This document shows, piece after piece, positions 16,963 through 26,047 of a stretch of DNA of 47,737 nt; within the stretch, counting starts at the first letter, position 1; each line of letters starts with the position of its first letter. The notes under the pieces are model-generated. The model was not told where the DNA came from. It saw only the letters and a program-made list of their open reading frames with translations, and did no database searches. Source of the stretch: CAZWRV01 sp964636325 (GTDB lineage Bacteria; Verrucomicrobiota; Lentisphaeria; Victivallales; GWF2-50-93); NCBI GenBank assembly GCA_964636325.1, contig CAZWRV010000043.1, positions 1 to 47,737 of the forward strand. The letters run 5' to 3'. The translations under genes were made by a program, and so were the position numbers.

Positions 16963-17023
16963 AGTCGAACCTCATGGCCTGTAACTTTAATGATATTTAA
17001 ATCACTTGCAAGCAACAGGCCAG

Positions 17024-17029
17024 ATTATA
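17024..17029 (-). promoter_or_regulatory. Candidate -10 box for the CRISPR-Cas operon
   Basis: On the minus strand a perfect TATAAT occurs about 60 bases upstream of the NE0113-family start codon, in the 126-base gap between divergent genes. No good -35 hexamer lies 16-18 bases further upstream, so the promoter is either activator-dependent or this hexamer is chance in an AT-rich gap. All genes from here to the array point the same way. Confidence 0.4.
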
Positions 17030-17088
17030 TTTTCTCCACGCAAGGCTATTCTGATATTCCAACAAATAATCAAACATAGAGGAAGATC

Positions 17089-18255
17089 ATGATGGAAAAT
17101 ATCTTGAAGGTCGGCGGCGGGCAATGCGACATCAAGGGATTTACCAACGTCCATATCCAGTGCGCGATCGACAGGATGGCGTTCCTCGGCGGAGGAACGG
17201 TCGAGCTTTCCAAAGGGACGTTCACGCTTTCAGATGCCGTCCACATGCGGTCGAATGTCCAGCTGCGCGGCCAGGGGGACGGAACCGTCCTGATGAAGGA
17301 CAAGATGAGGAAGGCGTCGGTCGGCACATTCCTCGGATTCGGGCATTACGACATAATCGTCGACAAGCCGGACATCTTCGAGCACGGGGATGGGATCATC
17401 ATCGGCGACGACAATTCCTTCGGGTTTTATCAGACGACAGGAACACTGGTCCGGCGTGATGGCGATGTCTGGTTCACCAGCAATCCGCATGCCCATGACT
17501 ATCTGAAGAAGGCCAACGGCTTTGTGAAGACACTTTTCTCCGGCGTGAGCGCTGTAGATGTCAATGACGCGAAGGTCTCCGACCTGGTAATTGACGGCAA
17601 CGCCGGCACCAACGAGCGCTTGAATTCATGCCGCGGCGGCGGCTTTTTCGCGCACCGCGCCAACCGGATAGAAGTGGAAAACATCAAGGTTCGCGACTTC
17701 AACGGTGAAGGGTTTTCCTTCCAGACCTGCGACGACATGAAGCTCGTTTCTTGTCTGGCCGAAAGATGCACAGGGAACGGCTTCCACCCGGGAAGCGGTT
17801 CGAACCGTTTTCTTGTTTCTTCCTGCGTCGCCCGGGGCTGCGGGCAGAACGGCCTTTTCTACTGCCTGCGCGCAAGATATGGAACTCTGGAGGACTGCCT
17901 GTTCGAACGGAACAAGGGGCACGGCGTTTCCATCGGCGGCCGCGACACCGACAACATGAACAGGAAGCTTGTCATCCGCAGGAATGGCGGCGCCGGCATA
18001 TATCTGCGCGATGAAACCGTTGAGACGGCGCCGCACCGGAACATTATTGCCGGCTGCAAAATCGAAAACAACTGCCAGAAGGACGGGGAGGCCGAAATTG
18101 TGCTCCAGGGATCAGTCCAAGGCATCAGTATCACCGGCAACAGAATTCTACGGAACGGCGGGAAGCCCGGAATTCTGGTAAGTCCGGGCGTGGTCAAGCC
18201 CGTCTTGAGAAACAACAGGATAATCCCCTCAGGACCGGGAAGCATTGTCAAATAG
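17089..18255 (+). CDS. Right-handed parallel beta-helix protein
   Basis: The 388-residue product has the repeated short strands and Asn/Cys/Gly turns of a right-handed parallel beta-helix: for example ISDLVIDGN-like turns near DLVIDGNAGTN, then VENIKVRDFNGEG, LVSCLAERCTGNGF, VSSCVARGCGQNGLFY and ISITGNRILRNGG. Such folds are typical of pectate-lyase-like and other polysaccharide-active or glycan-binding proteins. No signal peptide is visible, which is unusual for a secreted lyase, and no catalytic residues can be assigned. GAGG lies six bases before the ATG. It opens the plus-strand carbohydrate cluster and is divergent from the CRISPR operon. Confidence 0.8.
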   Translation: MMENILKVGGGQCDIKGFTNVHIQCAIDRMAFLGGGTVELSKGTFTLSDAVHMRSNVQLRGQGDGTVLMKDKMRKASVGTFLGFGHYDIIVDKPDIFEHGDGIIIGDDNSFGFYQTTGTLVRRDGDVWFTSNPHAHDYLKKANGFVKTLFSGVSAVDVNDAKVSDLVIDGNAGTNERLNSCRGGGFFAHRANRIEVENIKVRDFNGEGFSFQTCDDMKLVSCLAERCTGNGFHPGSGSNRFLVSSCVARGCGQNGLFYCLRARYGTLEDCLFERNKGHGVSIGGRDTDNMNRKLVIRRNGGAGIYLRDETVETAPHRNIIAGCKIENNCQKDGEAEIVLQGSVQGISITGNRILRNGGKPGILVSPGVVKPVLRNNRIIPSGPGSIVK

Positions 18256-18276
18256 CGATTTTATAAAAATGACGCT

Positions 18277-18379
18277 AATTCCAAAACTCCTAAAACGGCT
18301 GAGCATGGCTTCGCCCTCCGAACTCGGAATATGCACAAACTGCGGAGGGTTGAGCCGCGCTCAACCGCATTTTGAAATT
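18277..18379 (+). repeat. 103-bp hairpin-rich dispersed element, copy A
   Basis: The element is bounded by near-perfect 10-base inverted ends (AATTCCAAAA at 18277-18286 and TTTTGAAATT at 18370-18379). It contains CCCTCCG/CGGAGGG (18314-18320 and 18343-18349) and the hairpin GGTTGAGC-CGC-GCTCAACC (18348-18366). A copy of the same length and orientation lies at 33581-33683. It sits between the beta-helix gene and the GH29-like gene. The structure suggests a MITE- or REP-like element. Confidence 0.75.
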
Positions 18380-18417
18380 GACTCAGTGTGTATTCAATAT
18401 GAAAGGACAGGATAAGA

Positions 18418-19212
18418 ATGTCGCACATAACTGACAGACTTCACAGCAGGAGATGGGGTGTTTTCACCCATTATCTCTATCAAGAGCAGAACAATCCTGA
18501 GACTGGGAAAAGCCAGGGGGCCGGCGAAACGGCCTGGTCGGCCTGCGTCGACGGACTGGACGTCGGCAATGTGGCCAGGACCATGGCCGAAGTCGGTGCT
18601 GGATACTACTTCTTCACCATGATGCAGGGACGCAAATATATGGCCGCGCCCAATGCGACGTTCGACCGTATAGCCGGCTGCGTGCCCGGGGAGGCCTGTT
18701 CGAGGCGGGACGTCCCGCTAGACCTTTACAAGGAGCTGAGCCCGCACGGAATCGACCTCTACCTCTATTACACTGGCGACGGCCCCTACAAGGACGAACG
18801 CGAGGGCAGGGCTTTCGGATTCATTGAGCCCAGGTCTGCCGGCGTCACGCTTCCGTTTGTCAGGAAATGGGCTGCGGTTCTCGAGGAATACGCCGTCCGT
18901 TACGGCAGCAAGGTCAACGGGTGGTGGATTGACGGCTGCTACCGGGAGCATTTCAAGTATGATGAAGATCTGCTCCAGCTCTACGTCGACGCCTGCAAAA
19001 AGGGCAATCCGAAAGCCGTTGTAGCCTTGAACGACGGTGTGAAGAAGGATCTGGCCGTGGACTTTGCCAACGAAGATTTCACCTGCGGGGAGTTCAATGA
19101 TTTCCTTTGGATGAATTCAGCAAACTGCGTCCTTTTGCTGAATCCATACCCGAGGAAAAATGCAAAATCGTTCGTTTTTATACCCAAAGCCGGTAATTTT
19201 CACGCTAAATGA
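18418..19212 (+). CDS. GH29-like alpha-L-fucosidase-related protein, probably C-terminally truncated
   Basis: The first 225 residues resemble fucosidase-like TIM-barrel proteins: RRWGVFTHYL near the start, PNATFDRI, an SRRDVPLDLYKEL segment, and NGWWIDGCY, where the aspartate is the expected nucleophile position. In relatives, the strand corresponding to FANEDFTCGE continues into a region with a QWH-type motif and the rest of the barrel. Here it runs into about 35 residues with no resemblance and a stop codon, giving 264 residues in total. This looks like a 3' truncation or frameshift, so the enzyme may be inactive. AGGA-rich sequence precedes the ATG. No signal peptide is seen. Confidence 0.65.
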   Translation: MSHITDRLHSRRWGVFTHYLYQEQNNPETGKSQGAGETAWSACVDGLDVGNVARTMAEVGAGYYFFTMMQGRKYMAAPNATFDRIAGCVPGEACSRRDVPLDLYKELSPHGIDLYLYYTGDGPYKDEREGRAFGFIEPRSAGVTLPFVRKWAAVLEEYAVRYGSKVNGWWIDGCYREHFKYDEDLLQLYVDACKKGNPKAVVALNDGVKKDLAVDFANEDFTCGEFNDFLWMNSANCVLLLNPYPRKNAKSFVFIPKAGNFHAK

Positions 19213-19265
19213 GTAAAACACGCCAATTGCCGACCTTTGCAACCGGCTCGTATTAATATAGGGGC

Positions 19266-21116
19266 ATGCCTGACATGTGGAATTCGGCATTGAAAAGGAA
19301 TTTGTTCGATCCAGCTCCCGACGCGGAGATGAAAGATTTTCTTAGAACCGCCATCCCGAGGTTCGAAGCACCCCGCGACATAGGCGCCTGGAGGCGCAGG
19401 ATTCCGGAACTGCGCCGGGAAATTCTGCGGAATGTCTTTCTGAGAGGTTTCACAGCAGCGCAGATGGAATCAATTCCGAAAGTCGTATGGGGCGAAGTGC
19501 TGCGTCCTGATCCGTCATACAGTGTGCGCAAGCTCAGATATGAGATCTATCCCGGCTATTGGATTCCCGCACTTCTTTACGATCCGGTGACCCGCCTGAA
19601 AAAAGTTCCCGCGGTCATGTTTCTCATGGGGCATGGGCAGAGCGGCAAGTTCTGGCCGCAGATACATTGCGCAAACCTTGCGCGACGAGGCATGCTGGCC
19701 TTGAACCTGGAATTCATCGGAATGGGCGAGCTGGGCGGCGACCGAGTCCATTCCAACATCGCCTACCTGAACCTTACCGGCCTTTCCGGAGTCGGACTTT
19801 TCTACATGGCGATGAAAAAAGGGCTCGACATCCTGCTCTCGCACAAGCGGGCCGATCGACGGCGTGTTGCCGCGACCGGCTGTTCCGGGGGCGGCTGGCA
19901 GAGCATCGTGATTTCAGCGCTCGATCCCCGCGTCACCCTGAGCGTGCCGGTCGCCGGATACACATCCTGCCGCGGACGAGTCGAATGCCCCGCCGACGTC
20001 GGGGATCTTGAGCAGGTTCCGCCCGATCTTGCGAAAGTCGCGGACTATCCTGCGCTTACCGCAATGCTTGTCCCGAGGCCGGCCCTCATAATCTACAACG
20101 AAATGGATGACTGCTGCTTCGCGACGGCGAGGGCGCGTCCTGCCATTTATGACCCCGTCAGGCCGGTCTACCGCGCATTCAATGCTGAAGACAAGTTCGA
20201 AACTTACAGCAACACCGATCCGGGCAATCACAACTACGACGCGGACAACCGTTCGCAGCTTTATAAGTTCCTCAACAAGCATTTCGGACTGGACTCTCCG
20301 ATATCAGACATCCACCGCGATGAGGAAATATTGCCTGAATCATCCTTGACGGTCGGTCTTCCTGAGGAACAGGAAACGCTGCTGTCCATCGCTCTTAAGC
20401 GCGCCCGCAAGCTCAATGCGGAGCGCAAGCCTCCCCAAAGCGCATCAGACAGACAAAAGTTGAGAAGGAGTCTTTCGGAGCTAATTCGTCTGCCGGAATA
20501 TGACGCGGCGGACACGATCATCTGCCGGACAGGCAACCTTAGCCAGCGCATGCTTAAGATCGGGCCGTGGAGTGTTCCGGCAAGCTTCCATTCCGCGCGG
20601 AATCCAGAATCCGCGGAAGTCTGGATCGCGGACGGCGGGCGTTCATCAATGGCCGGGCGCAAGCCGGACGAGTCCAGTTCCGTCTGCGCGGCGGACATCA
20701 TGGGGACGGGCGAGAACCGTCCGGGATATAATCTGCTGATGCTTTTCGAATCGGCAGGGCAGCGGTTGCTGGGCATACAGGTCGCGCAGATTCTCGCCTG
20801 TGCGAAACTTGTCCGCAGGCGAACGGGGATACGTCGTATCGATATTGTTTCGGATGGCCTGAGGACCTATGTCGCATCCTTGCTGGCTGTGGCAATTGAA
20901 CCTTCGCTGTTCCGCAGGCTGACGGTGTCCAGCCCGATATCTTCGTTGTCCGAGCTGATCGAAATACCGTGCCGGCACAGCGACGATTTCCCGCTGTTCT
21001 GCATGGGGCTCCTTGAGGTTGCCGACATCAAGGAGATGAAAATGCTTCTAGGCGACGTGGAACTTGTTCAGCCGCAGCGCGGCGTCCCAAATGAATTTCC
21101 GGGAAGGGCCACATGA
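19266..21116 (+). CDS. Alpha/beta hydrolase, acetylxylan-esterase-like
   Basis: Residues 60-350 form an alpha/beta hydrolase domain: the strand PAVMFLMGHGQ with its oxyanion turn, the nucleophile elbow ATGCSGGGWQ with S207, an acid strand around ALIIYNEMDD, and the likely catalytic histidine in DPGNHNYDAD. This is the pattern of acetylxylan or dienelactone-type esterases that remove acyl groups from glycans. The remaining 250 residues form a second, less conserved domain with no recognisable motif. Total length is 616, long for a single-domain esterase. No signal peptide is visible, so cytoplasmic action on imported sugars is likely. Confidence 0.78.
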   Translation: MPDMWNSALKRNLFDPAPDAEMKDFLRTAIPRFEAPRDIGAWRRRIPELRREILRNVFLRGFTAAQMESIPKVVWGEVLRPDPSYSVRKLRYEIYPGYWIPALLYDPVTRLKKVPAVMFLMGHGQSGKFWPQIHCANLARRGMLALNLEFIGMGELGGDRVHSNIAYLNLTGLSGVGLFYMAMKKGLDILLSHKRADRRRVAATGCSGGGWQSIVISALDPRVTLSVPVAGYTSCRGRVECPADVGDLEQVPPDLAKVADYPALTAMLVPRPALIIYNEMDDCCFATARARPAIYDPVRPVYRAFNAEDKFETYSNTDPGNHNYDADNRSQLYKFLNKHFGLDSPISDIHRDEEILPESSLTVGLPEEQETLLSIALKRARKLNAERKPPQSASDRQKLRRSLSELIRLPEYDAADTIICRTGNLSQRMLKIGPWSVPASFHSARNPESAEVWIADGGRSSMAGRKPDESSSVCAADIMGTGENRPGYNLLMLFESAGQRLLGIQVAQILACAKLVRRRTGIRRIDIVSDGLRTYVASLLAVAIEPSLFRRLTVSSPISSLSELIEIPCRHSDDFPLFCMGLLEVADIKEMKMLLGDVELVQPQRGVPNEFPGRAT

Positions 21117-21194
21117 CCATCTCCGCTTGCGGAACACAGTAAGCGCGATAAATTCGTCATCTGTGCGGATGAAGATGACGCAGTTTCATTTGCA

Positions 21195-21214
21195 GAGCCA
21201 ATTTCAAGCGGTTC
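21195..21214. repeat. Possible end fragment of the 103-bp dispersed element
   Basis: GAGCCAATTTCAAGCGGTTC resembles the inverted end of the element at 33581-33683 read on the opposite strand, with a short gap. Only one end is present. It lies in the 120-base gap before the solute-binding-protein-permease fusion, just upstream of its ribosome site. It could be a remnant or chance similarity. Confidence 0.3.
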
Positions 21215-21236
21215 GACAAAAGGGGAGTTAACGCAT

Positions 21237-23888
21237 ATGCCATTCAGACGATACCGGGAGCTCGGCCCTCTTTCCCTTTCCTTGATTTCCATTTTAATTT
21301 CTTTGTCGGCCGCATCGTCCCGCTGCGAAGAGTCCGGCCCTCCGATCATAGTGAACTTGAAGGACTGCTACAATCCGAGCAAGCCGGAGGAATGCACCAA
21401 TCTGCTGAAGCTTGCCAAGGAAAACCCCAGGCTTGAGCTGCGGAAGTGGGGGGGGATTTCGCTGCCCGGCGGCGCGGGCAGGTCCTCCATGCTGATGTCC
21501 ATAGCGGGCGGCACCGCGCCCGACGTGTATTACTGCTGGTTTCATATAATACGCAACGACATCCGCCAAGGATTCCTCTATCCGCTCAACGAATGGATAG
21601 GGACGGACTCCGGCGGCGACGGGCAGATCGACGACAACGAATCAAGTTGGGATGGATGGAAGAAGGTTCCGCCGCTCTGGCGGCAGGTCGCCACCGATAA
21701 CGGGAAGGTCTACGGGATACCTTACGCGGGATTCCTCTACTTCGGGCTAGTATACCGGAAGGACATCGCCAAGAGCTGCGGGCTCGATCCGGAAACTCCT
21801 CCGGAGACATGGGATGAGTTCTGGAAGTGGTGCCAGCGGATGACCATCCCGGACAAGAACATAGCCGGAGCAAGCGTCCAGCGCGGGCAGCGGGCTTTCG
21901 CGATCGCAGATTATCCATGGGCCTGGCTTCCGTGGATGCAGAGCGCGGGCGGTTCTCCGATAGTCCAGTTCAGGAAATCTCCGGCCACAGGCAAGGACTA
22001 CGAGTTCCCCATGGAGGAATACGACTTCATCGCGCCGGACACCAAGGAAAGCCTGAAGGGCGTTCCCTCGCGCTGGGAGGCCGCGTTCGACTCGCCCGCC
22101 GGCGTGGAGGCGATGGAGTTCTACCACAAGCTCATGTGGGGGGCATGGCTGCGCGATCCGGAGACCGGAAGCCCCGTCGACCTGACGGACCAGGACGTCC
22201 GCAACGGGAATGTCGTCGTCGCAGGGAGAAAAATAGACTTCACCAAGGCCGACGTAATACGCGGAGTCTCCAGGCCGATGACCGGCGTCGACAGCGACGT
22301 CGGCGCACTGCTCCGCCGCGGCGAAGTGGCGATCTTCTTCTGCAATGCGGAGGGCATGGAGAATCTGGCCGTCTCCCTCAACCTGCCCGGAAACCTCATC
22401 GGCATCATGCCTTTCCCCGCCAAAGACGCCACCTGCAAGCCGGTCGTCTCCACGCACAAGCACTACTGGGTCATGACCGAGGGCGTCGGCAGGCGTCCGA
22501 AGGAGGAGCGGGACATGGTCTGGAAATGCCTGCAGGTTCTTACGAGCGAGGAGACGCGCGACGACGCCATACGCAGGAAGGTCCTGACAGGCAATGCGGC
22601 ATGGTGCAATCCCTTCGACCTGAAACGGCTAGGGCTGACAGAGTATCTGGACGACATCCCGAAGTCCACCGTGAACTTCTATACGAGGATTGATTCGGGG
22701 GAATTCCTGCGCAGAACGGAGCCTTTCGCAGGATTCTGGCAGACGGCCTCGGACATCCTCCAGAGACGCGTCATAAGCGTGGTGCTCTCCGAGGCGGGGG
22801 AGAGCTTCGACTTCAAGTCCGAAATGCGGAAGGTCACCGCCGACGCAAACGCCGGGCTGATGTTCGAGCTTACGCGAGAGGAGCTCGACAAGAAGCGCCC
22901 TCTGGCCCGCGTCATATTCGGCATCGGTCTGATCGTCTTCGTAATATGCGGCTACCTGATTGTGAGGGAAAGGAGGATCGCCGCCATGAACCCTGGCACC
23001 AGCGGCAAGAACATGGGTGTCCTGATACCTTCCCTGATGCTGGCTCCCGCGGTGCTTTCAATCGCCCTCTGGAGCTACTACCCGCTCCTCAGGGGCGCGT
23101 TCATGGCGTTTCAGGACTACCACATCGTGGGCGGATCCCCGGGAGTCGGGCTCAACAACTTCATCGCGGTTGCGACCGACGCCAACTTCTGGCTCTACGT
23201 AGTCAAGACTTTCAAGTTCGTCGCGATCTCCCTCAGCCTCGGATTCATCGTCCCGATCATCCTGGCGCTGCTTCTTACGGAGGTGCCCCGCGGCAAGATT
23301 TTCTTCAGGACGCTCTTCTTCCTCCCCCAGATGACCTCGGGGCTCGTCATAGTCCTGATGTGGAAGATGATGTATGATCCCACCGAGAACGGGATATTCA
23401 ACAGGCTCCTGCTGATGGTTGGGTTTGCGAAGCAGGCATGGCTCCAGGACCCCTTCTGGGCGATGGCATGCTGCATACTGCCCGGCATATGGGCCGGCGC
23501 CGGAATGGGAAGCCTGATCTACATCGCCGCCCTCGGCTCCTTCCCCCAGGACTACTACGAGGCGGCGGCGATTGACGGCGCCGGGCTCTGGCGCAGGATA
23601 ATCCATATAGCGATACCGCAGCTCCTCCCGCTGATCATAATCAATTTTGTGGGGGCGTTCATCGGCGCCTTCCAGGGGATGGGAAGCATATTCCTGCTCA
23701 CTTTCGGAGGGCCGGGCAACGAGACGATGGTCCTGGGGCTGGCCATATGGCAGGAGGCCTACAACAACCTGCGGTTCAGCACCGCCACCACGATGGCATG
23801 GTTCCTGGGAGTGGGCCTGATAGGGTTCACATACCTGCAGATCCGCTTCCTCAGACGTGTGGAATTCAGAAGGGCGGAGGACAACTGA
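21237..23888 (+). CDS. Fused sugar solute-binding protein and MalF-type ABC permease
   Basis: One 883-residue chain joins two normally separate importer parts. Residues 1-30 look like a signal peptide (hydrophobic SLISILISLSAAS). Residues 35-540 are a family-1 extracellular solute-binding domain, with GGTAPDVYYCW and VYGIPYAGFLYFGLVYRKD typical of sugar binders. A membrane segment at about 555-577 (VIFGIGLIVFVICGYLI) leads into a MalF-like permease core from about 592, with the ATPase-contact EAA loop at 774-793 (YEAAAIDGAGLWRRI). The tethered binder would feed its own channel. AGGGGAG lies nine bases before the ATG. The partner permease follows one base after the stop; no ATPase is nearby. 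Confidence 0.92.
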   Translation: MPFRRYRELGPLSLSLISILISLSAASSRCEESGPPIIVNLKDCYNPSKPEECTNLLKLAKENPRLELRKWGGISLPGGAGRSSMLMSIAGGTAPDVYYCWFHIIRNDIRQGFLYPLNEWIGTDSGGDGQIDDNESSWDGWKKVPPLWRQVATDNGKVYGIPYAGFLYFGLVYRKDIAKSCGLDPETPPETWDEFWKWCQRMTIPDKNIAGASVQRGQRAFAIADYPWAWLPWMQSAGGSPIVQFRKSPATGKDYEFPMEEYDFIAPDTKESLKGVPSRWEAAFDSPAGVEAMEFYHKLMWGAWLRDPETGSPVDLTDQDVRNGNVVVAGRKIDFTKADVIRGVSRPMTGVDSDVGALLRRGEVAIFFCNAEGMENLAVSLNLPGNLIGIMPFPAKDATCKPVVSTHKHYWVMTEGVGRRPKEERDMVWKCLQVLTSEETRDDAIRRKVLTGNAAWCNPFDLKRLGLTEYLDDIPKSTVNFYTRIDSGEFLRRTEPFAGFWQTASDILQRRVISVVLSEAGESFDFKSEMRKVTADANAGLMFELTREELDKKRPLARVIFGIGLIVFVICGYLIVRERRIAAMNPGTSGKNMGVLIPSLMLAPAVLSIALWSYYPLLRGAFMAFQDYHIVGGSPGVGLNNFIAVATDANFWLYVVKTFKFVAISLSLGFIVPIILALLLTEVPRGKIFFRTLFFLPQMTSGLVIVLMWKMMYDPTENGIFNRLLLMVGFAKQAWLQDPFWAMACCILPGIWAGAGMGSLIYIAALGSFPQDYYEAAAIDGAGLWRRIIHIAIPQLLPLIIINFVGAFIGAFQGMGSIFLLTFGGPGNETMVLGLAIWQEAYNNLRFSTATTMAWFLGVGLIGFTYLQIRFLRRVEFRRAEDN

Positions 23889-23889
23889 C

Positions 23890-26031
23890 ATGCCTATAAT
23901 ACTTCAGACTGAAAGAAGGTCCTTCAAGTCGCGCATCGTCATCGCTTCGATATATTTCCTCCTCGCCGTCGGCGGCGCGACGATGATCTACCCGTTCCTC
24001 ATCACAGTCTCCTCGTCGTTGACGGACGACTTCGAATACAACCGCTTCCTCCCGTGTCCGAGGTCGATCTACAGCAGGGCAGACAGGTTTGTCCGGAGCC
24101 TGGGCGACTATTTCGGAACTTCAGGCCCCAGCTCCCTGGCGTTCAAGGACAAGCCGCAGTCGTGGGCGTCGTGGATAAGCGTGGGGGACAATCCCTCATT
24201 GGTGGAATCGTTCGCCGCCCCATATCTCGCGGTGGAGAAGAATCCGGCGGAGCTCGAGAAGTGGAGGCTTGCGGCGGCCGATTACGCCGTCTTCAGCATG
24301 GACTACGACATCCGCGACACCACATGCTGGTACGATTCGCGGGATCTCGCAGGCTTCCTGGAAGGGAAATATGCAGGTATATGCGTCCGGAAGAATCCTG
24401 AAGCGGCAAAGCTTTCACGGGGCAGGCTCAACGCCATGGCGCTGGCGGAACTGCGCGCCGACTGGGGGGTTCCGTATGCCAGCTTCTTCGACGTGAAGCT
24501 CGACAATGAGAAATGGTATCCCATGGGGCATGCCTCCTGGGACTATCCGAACACGGCGAAGGCCAAAGTCTACATGGAGTTCAAGGACGCCTACAGGCGG
24601 ATGGCGTTCCGGCCCGGAGCCGAAGGCCAGTGGCGCAGATTCGCAAAGGCCAAGGGCCTTGCGCCAGGGGACAATTCGCCGTGGCCCGTGTCCGAAGGCG
24701 ATCCCTCCTGGCAGGCGTTCAAGGAATTCGTCGCGGAAACAAGCCCTGCGAGCCCGACCATCCCCTTCATGCTGAAAGGCGAGTGGATCAGGTTCCTCAA
24801 CCGGCAGGATGCCAAGGACATCATCGGGCTCGACGACAAGTCGGAGCTAAAGATCGCCGACTACAACCGGCTTTTCGGCACCGACTACAAATACATGGAG
24901 GACATCCCGTTTCCGATCCCCGCCGGCTCACCCGAAAAGCTGCGCAGCCTGTGGACATGCTTCGTTGCAAAATATTATCCGCGGAGGCTGATGACCGTCA
25001 AGGTCACGCCGGAGATAGAGAGAAAATACCAGGACTCGCTCGCCTCCGCCTACAAGTCGATCGAAAGCTACAACAAGCTCGCCGGGACGAACGCCAAGGA
25101 CTTCACGGAGATCGCGCTCAACCCGTATGAGAACAGCGCGCAGTGGCAGAATTTCGTGAAGAACCTGCCTCTCGAAGACCTGGAGCTTAGGTCTTCCGAG
25201 CTGGCCTACCAGAAGTTCCTGCTGGCGAAATACGGCTCCCTCGAAGAGATCAACAAGGCCTACGGATGGAATCTGCGCATGATCGAGGAGGCGAGCCCGC
25301 CGCTTGCCCAGGCGATAACTGTGACGTTCTTCAACAATGAATGGAGCTACTTCCTGAACGACATCGCGAAGAACTACGGCGCCGTATACGACTACATGGT
25401 CGTAAGGGGCAGCGCCTTTGCGAACACCGTAATATACATCACCATATGCATCATCCTCTCGCTTACGGTAAACCCGATCTCGGCATACGCGCTGTCCAGG
25501 TTCAAGCTCAAGTGGACGGAGCAGATACTCCTGTTCATGCTGGCGACCATGGCGTTTCCCGGCGCAGTGACCGCGATACCGAGCTTCCTCCTACTCCGGG
25601 ATCTTCAGCTCTTGAACACGTTCTACGCGCTCTTCCTGCCGGGGCTCGCGAACGGGATGTCCATCTTCATCCTGAAGTGCTTCTTCGACGGCCTGCCACG
25701 GGAGCTCTACGAGGCCGCCACCATCGACGGCGCCTCGGAGCTGCAGATATTCCTCCACATCTCCCTGCCGATGGTAACTCCGATACTGGCCATCAACGCC
25801 CTCAATGCGTTTATCGGCGCGTACAACAGCTGGGAATGGGCGCTCATAGTCTGCCAGAAGGAGTCTTACTGGACTATCGCGGTGTGGCTCTACCAGCTTT
25901 CCCAGACTTTGCAGGAGCAGCCCTTCGTAATCATGGCGGGCTTCGTCGCGGCTTCAATCCCCACGGCCTTGGTCTTCATCTTCTGCCAGAAGATCATACT
26001 CCGGGGGATTGTCATTCCATCGATGAAATAA
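23890..26031 (+). CDS. MalG-type ABC permease with a very large extracytoplasmic insertion
   Basis: The 713-residue product starts at the ATG one base after the fusion gene's stop, with GGAGG just upstream. A first membrane segment (about 17-40, ASIYFLLAVGGATMIYPFL) is followed by roughly 460 mostly polar residues, then a standard MalG core: TVIYITICIILSLTV, FMLATMAFPGAVTAIPSF, the EAA loop YEAATIDGASELQIF from Y607, and a final segment before IVIPSMK. MalG proteins are normally about 280-300 residues. The insertion is rich in Trp/Tyr and has repeated segments such as WQNFVKNLP and YQKFLLAKYGSLEEINKAYGW, suggesting a folded domain outside the membrane that could contact the tethered binder or the glycan. 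Confidence 0.92.
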   Translation: MPIILQTERRSFKSRIVIASIYFLLAVGGATMIYPFLITVSSSLTDDFEYNRFLPCPRSIYSRADRFVRSLGDYFGTSGPSSLAFKDKPQSWASWISVGDNPSLVESFAAPYLAVEKNPAELEKWRLAAADYAVFSMDYDIRDTTCWYDSRDLAGFLEGKYAGICVRKNPEAAKLSRGRLNAMALAELRADWGVPYASFFDVKLDNEKWYPMGHASWDYPNTAKAKVYMEFKDAYRRMAFRPGAEGQWRRFAKAKGLAPGDNSPWPVSEGDPSWQAFKEFVAETSPASPTIPFMLKGEWIRFLNRQDAKDIIGLDDKSELKIADYNRLFGTDYKYMEDIPFPIPAGSPEKLRSLWTCFVAKYYPRRLMTVKVTPEIERKYQDSLASAYKSIESYNKLAGTNAKDFTEIALNPYENSAQWQNFVKNLPLEDLELRSSELAYQKFLLAKYGSLEEINKAYGWNLRMIEEASPPLAQAITVTFFNNEWSYFLNDIAKNYGAVYDYMVVRGSAFANTVIYITICIILSLTVNPISAYALSRFKLKWTEQILLFMLATMAFPGAVTAIPSFLLLRDLQLLNTFYALFLPGLANGMSIFILKCFFDGLPRELYEAATIDGASELQIFLHISLPMVTPILAINALNAFIGAYNSWEWALIVCQKESYWTIAVWLYQLSQTLQEQPFVIMAGFVAASIPTALVFIFCQKIILRGIVIPSMK

Positions 26032-26047
26032 GGAAAGGGATGAGGTT

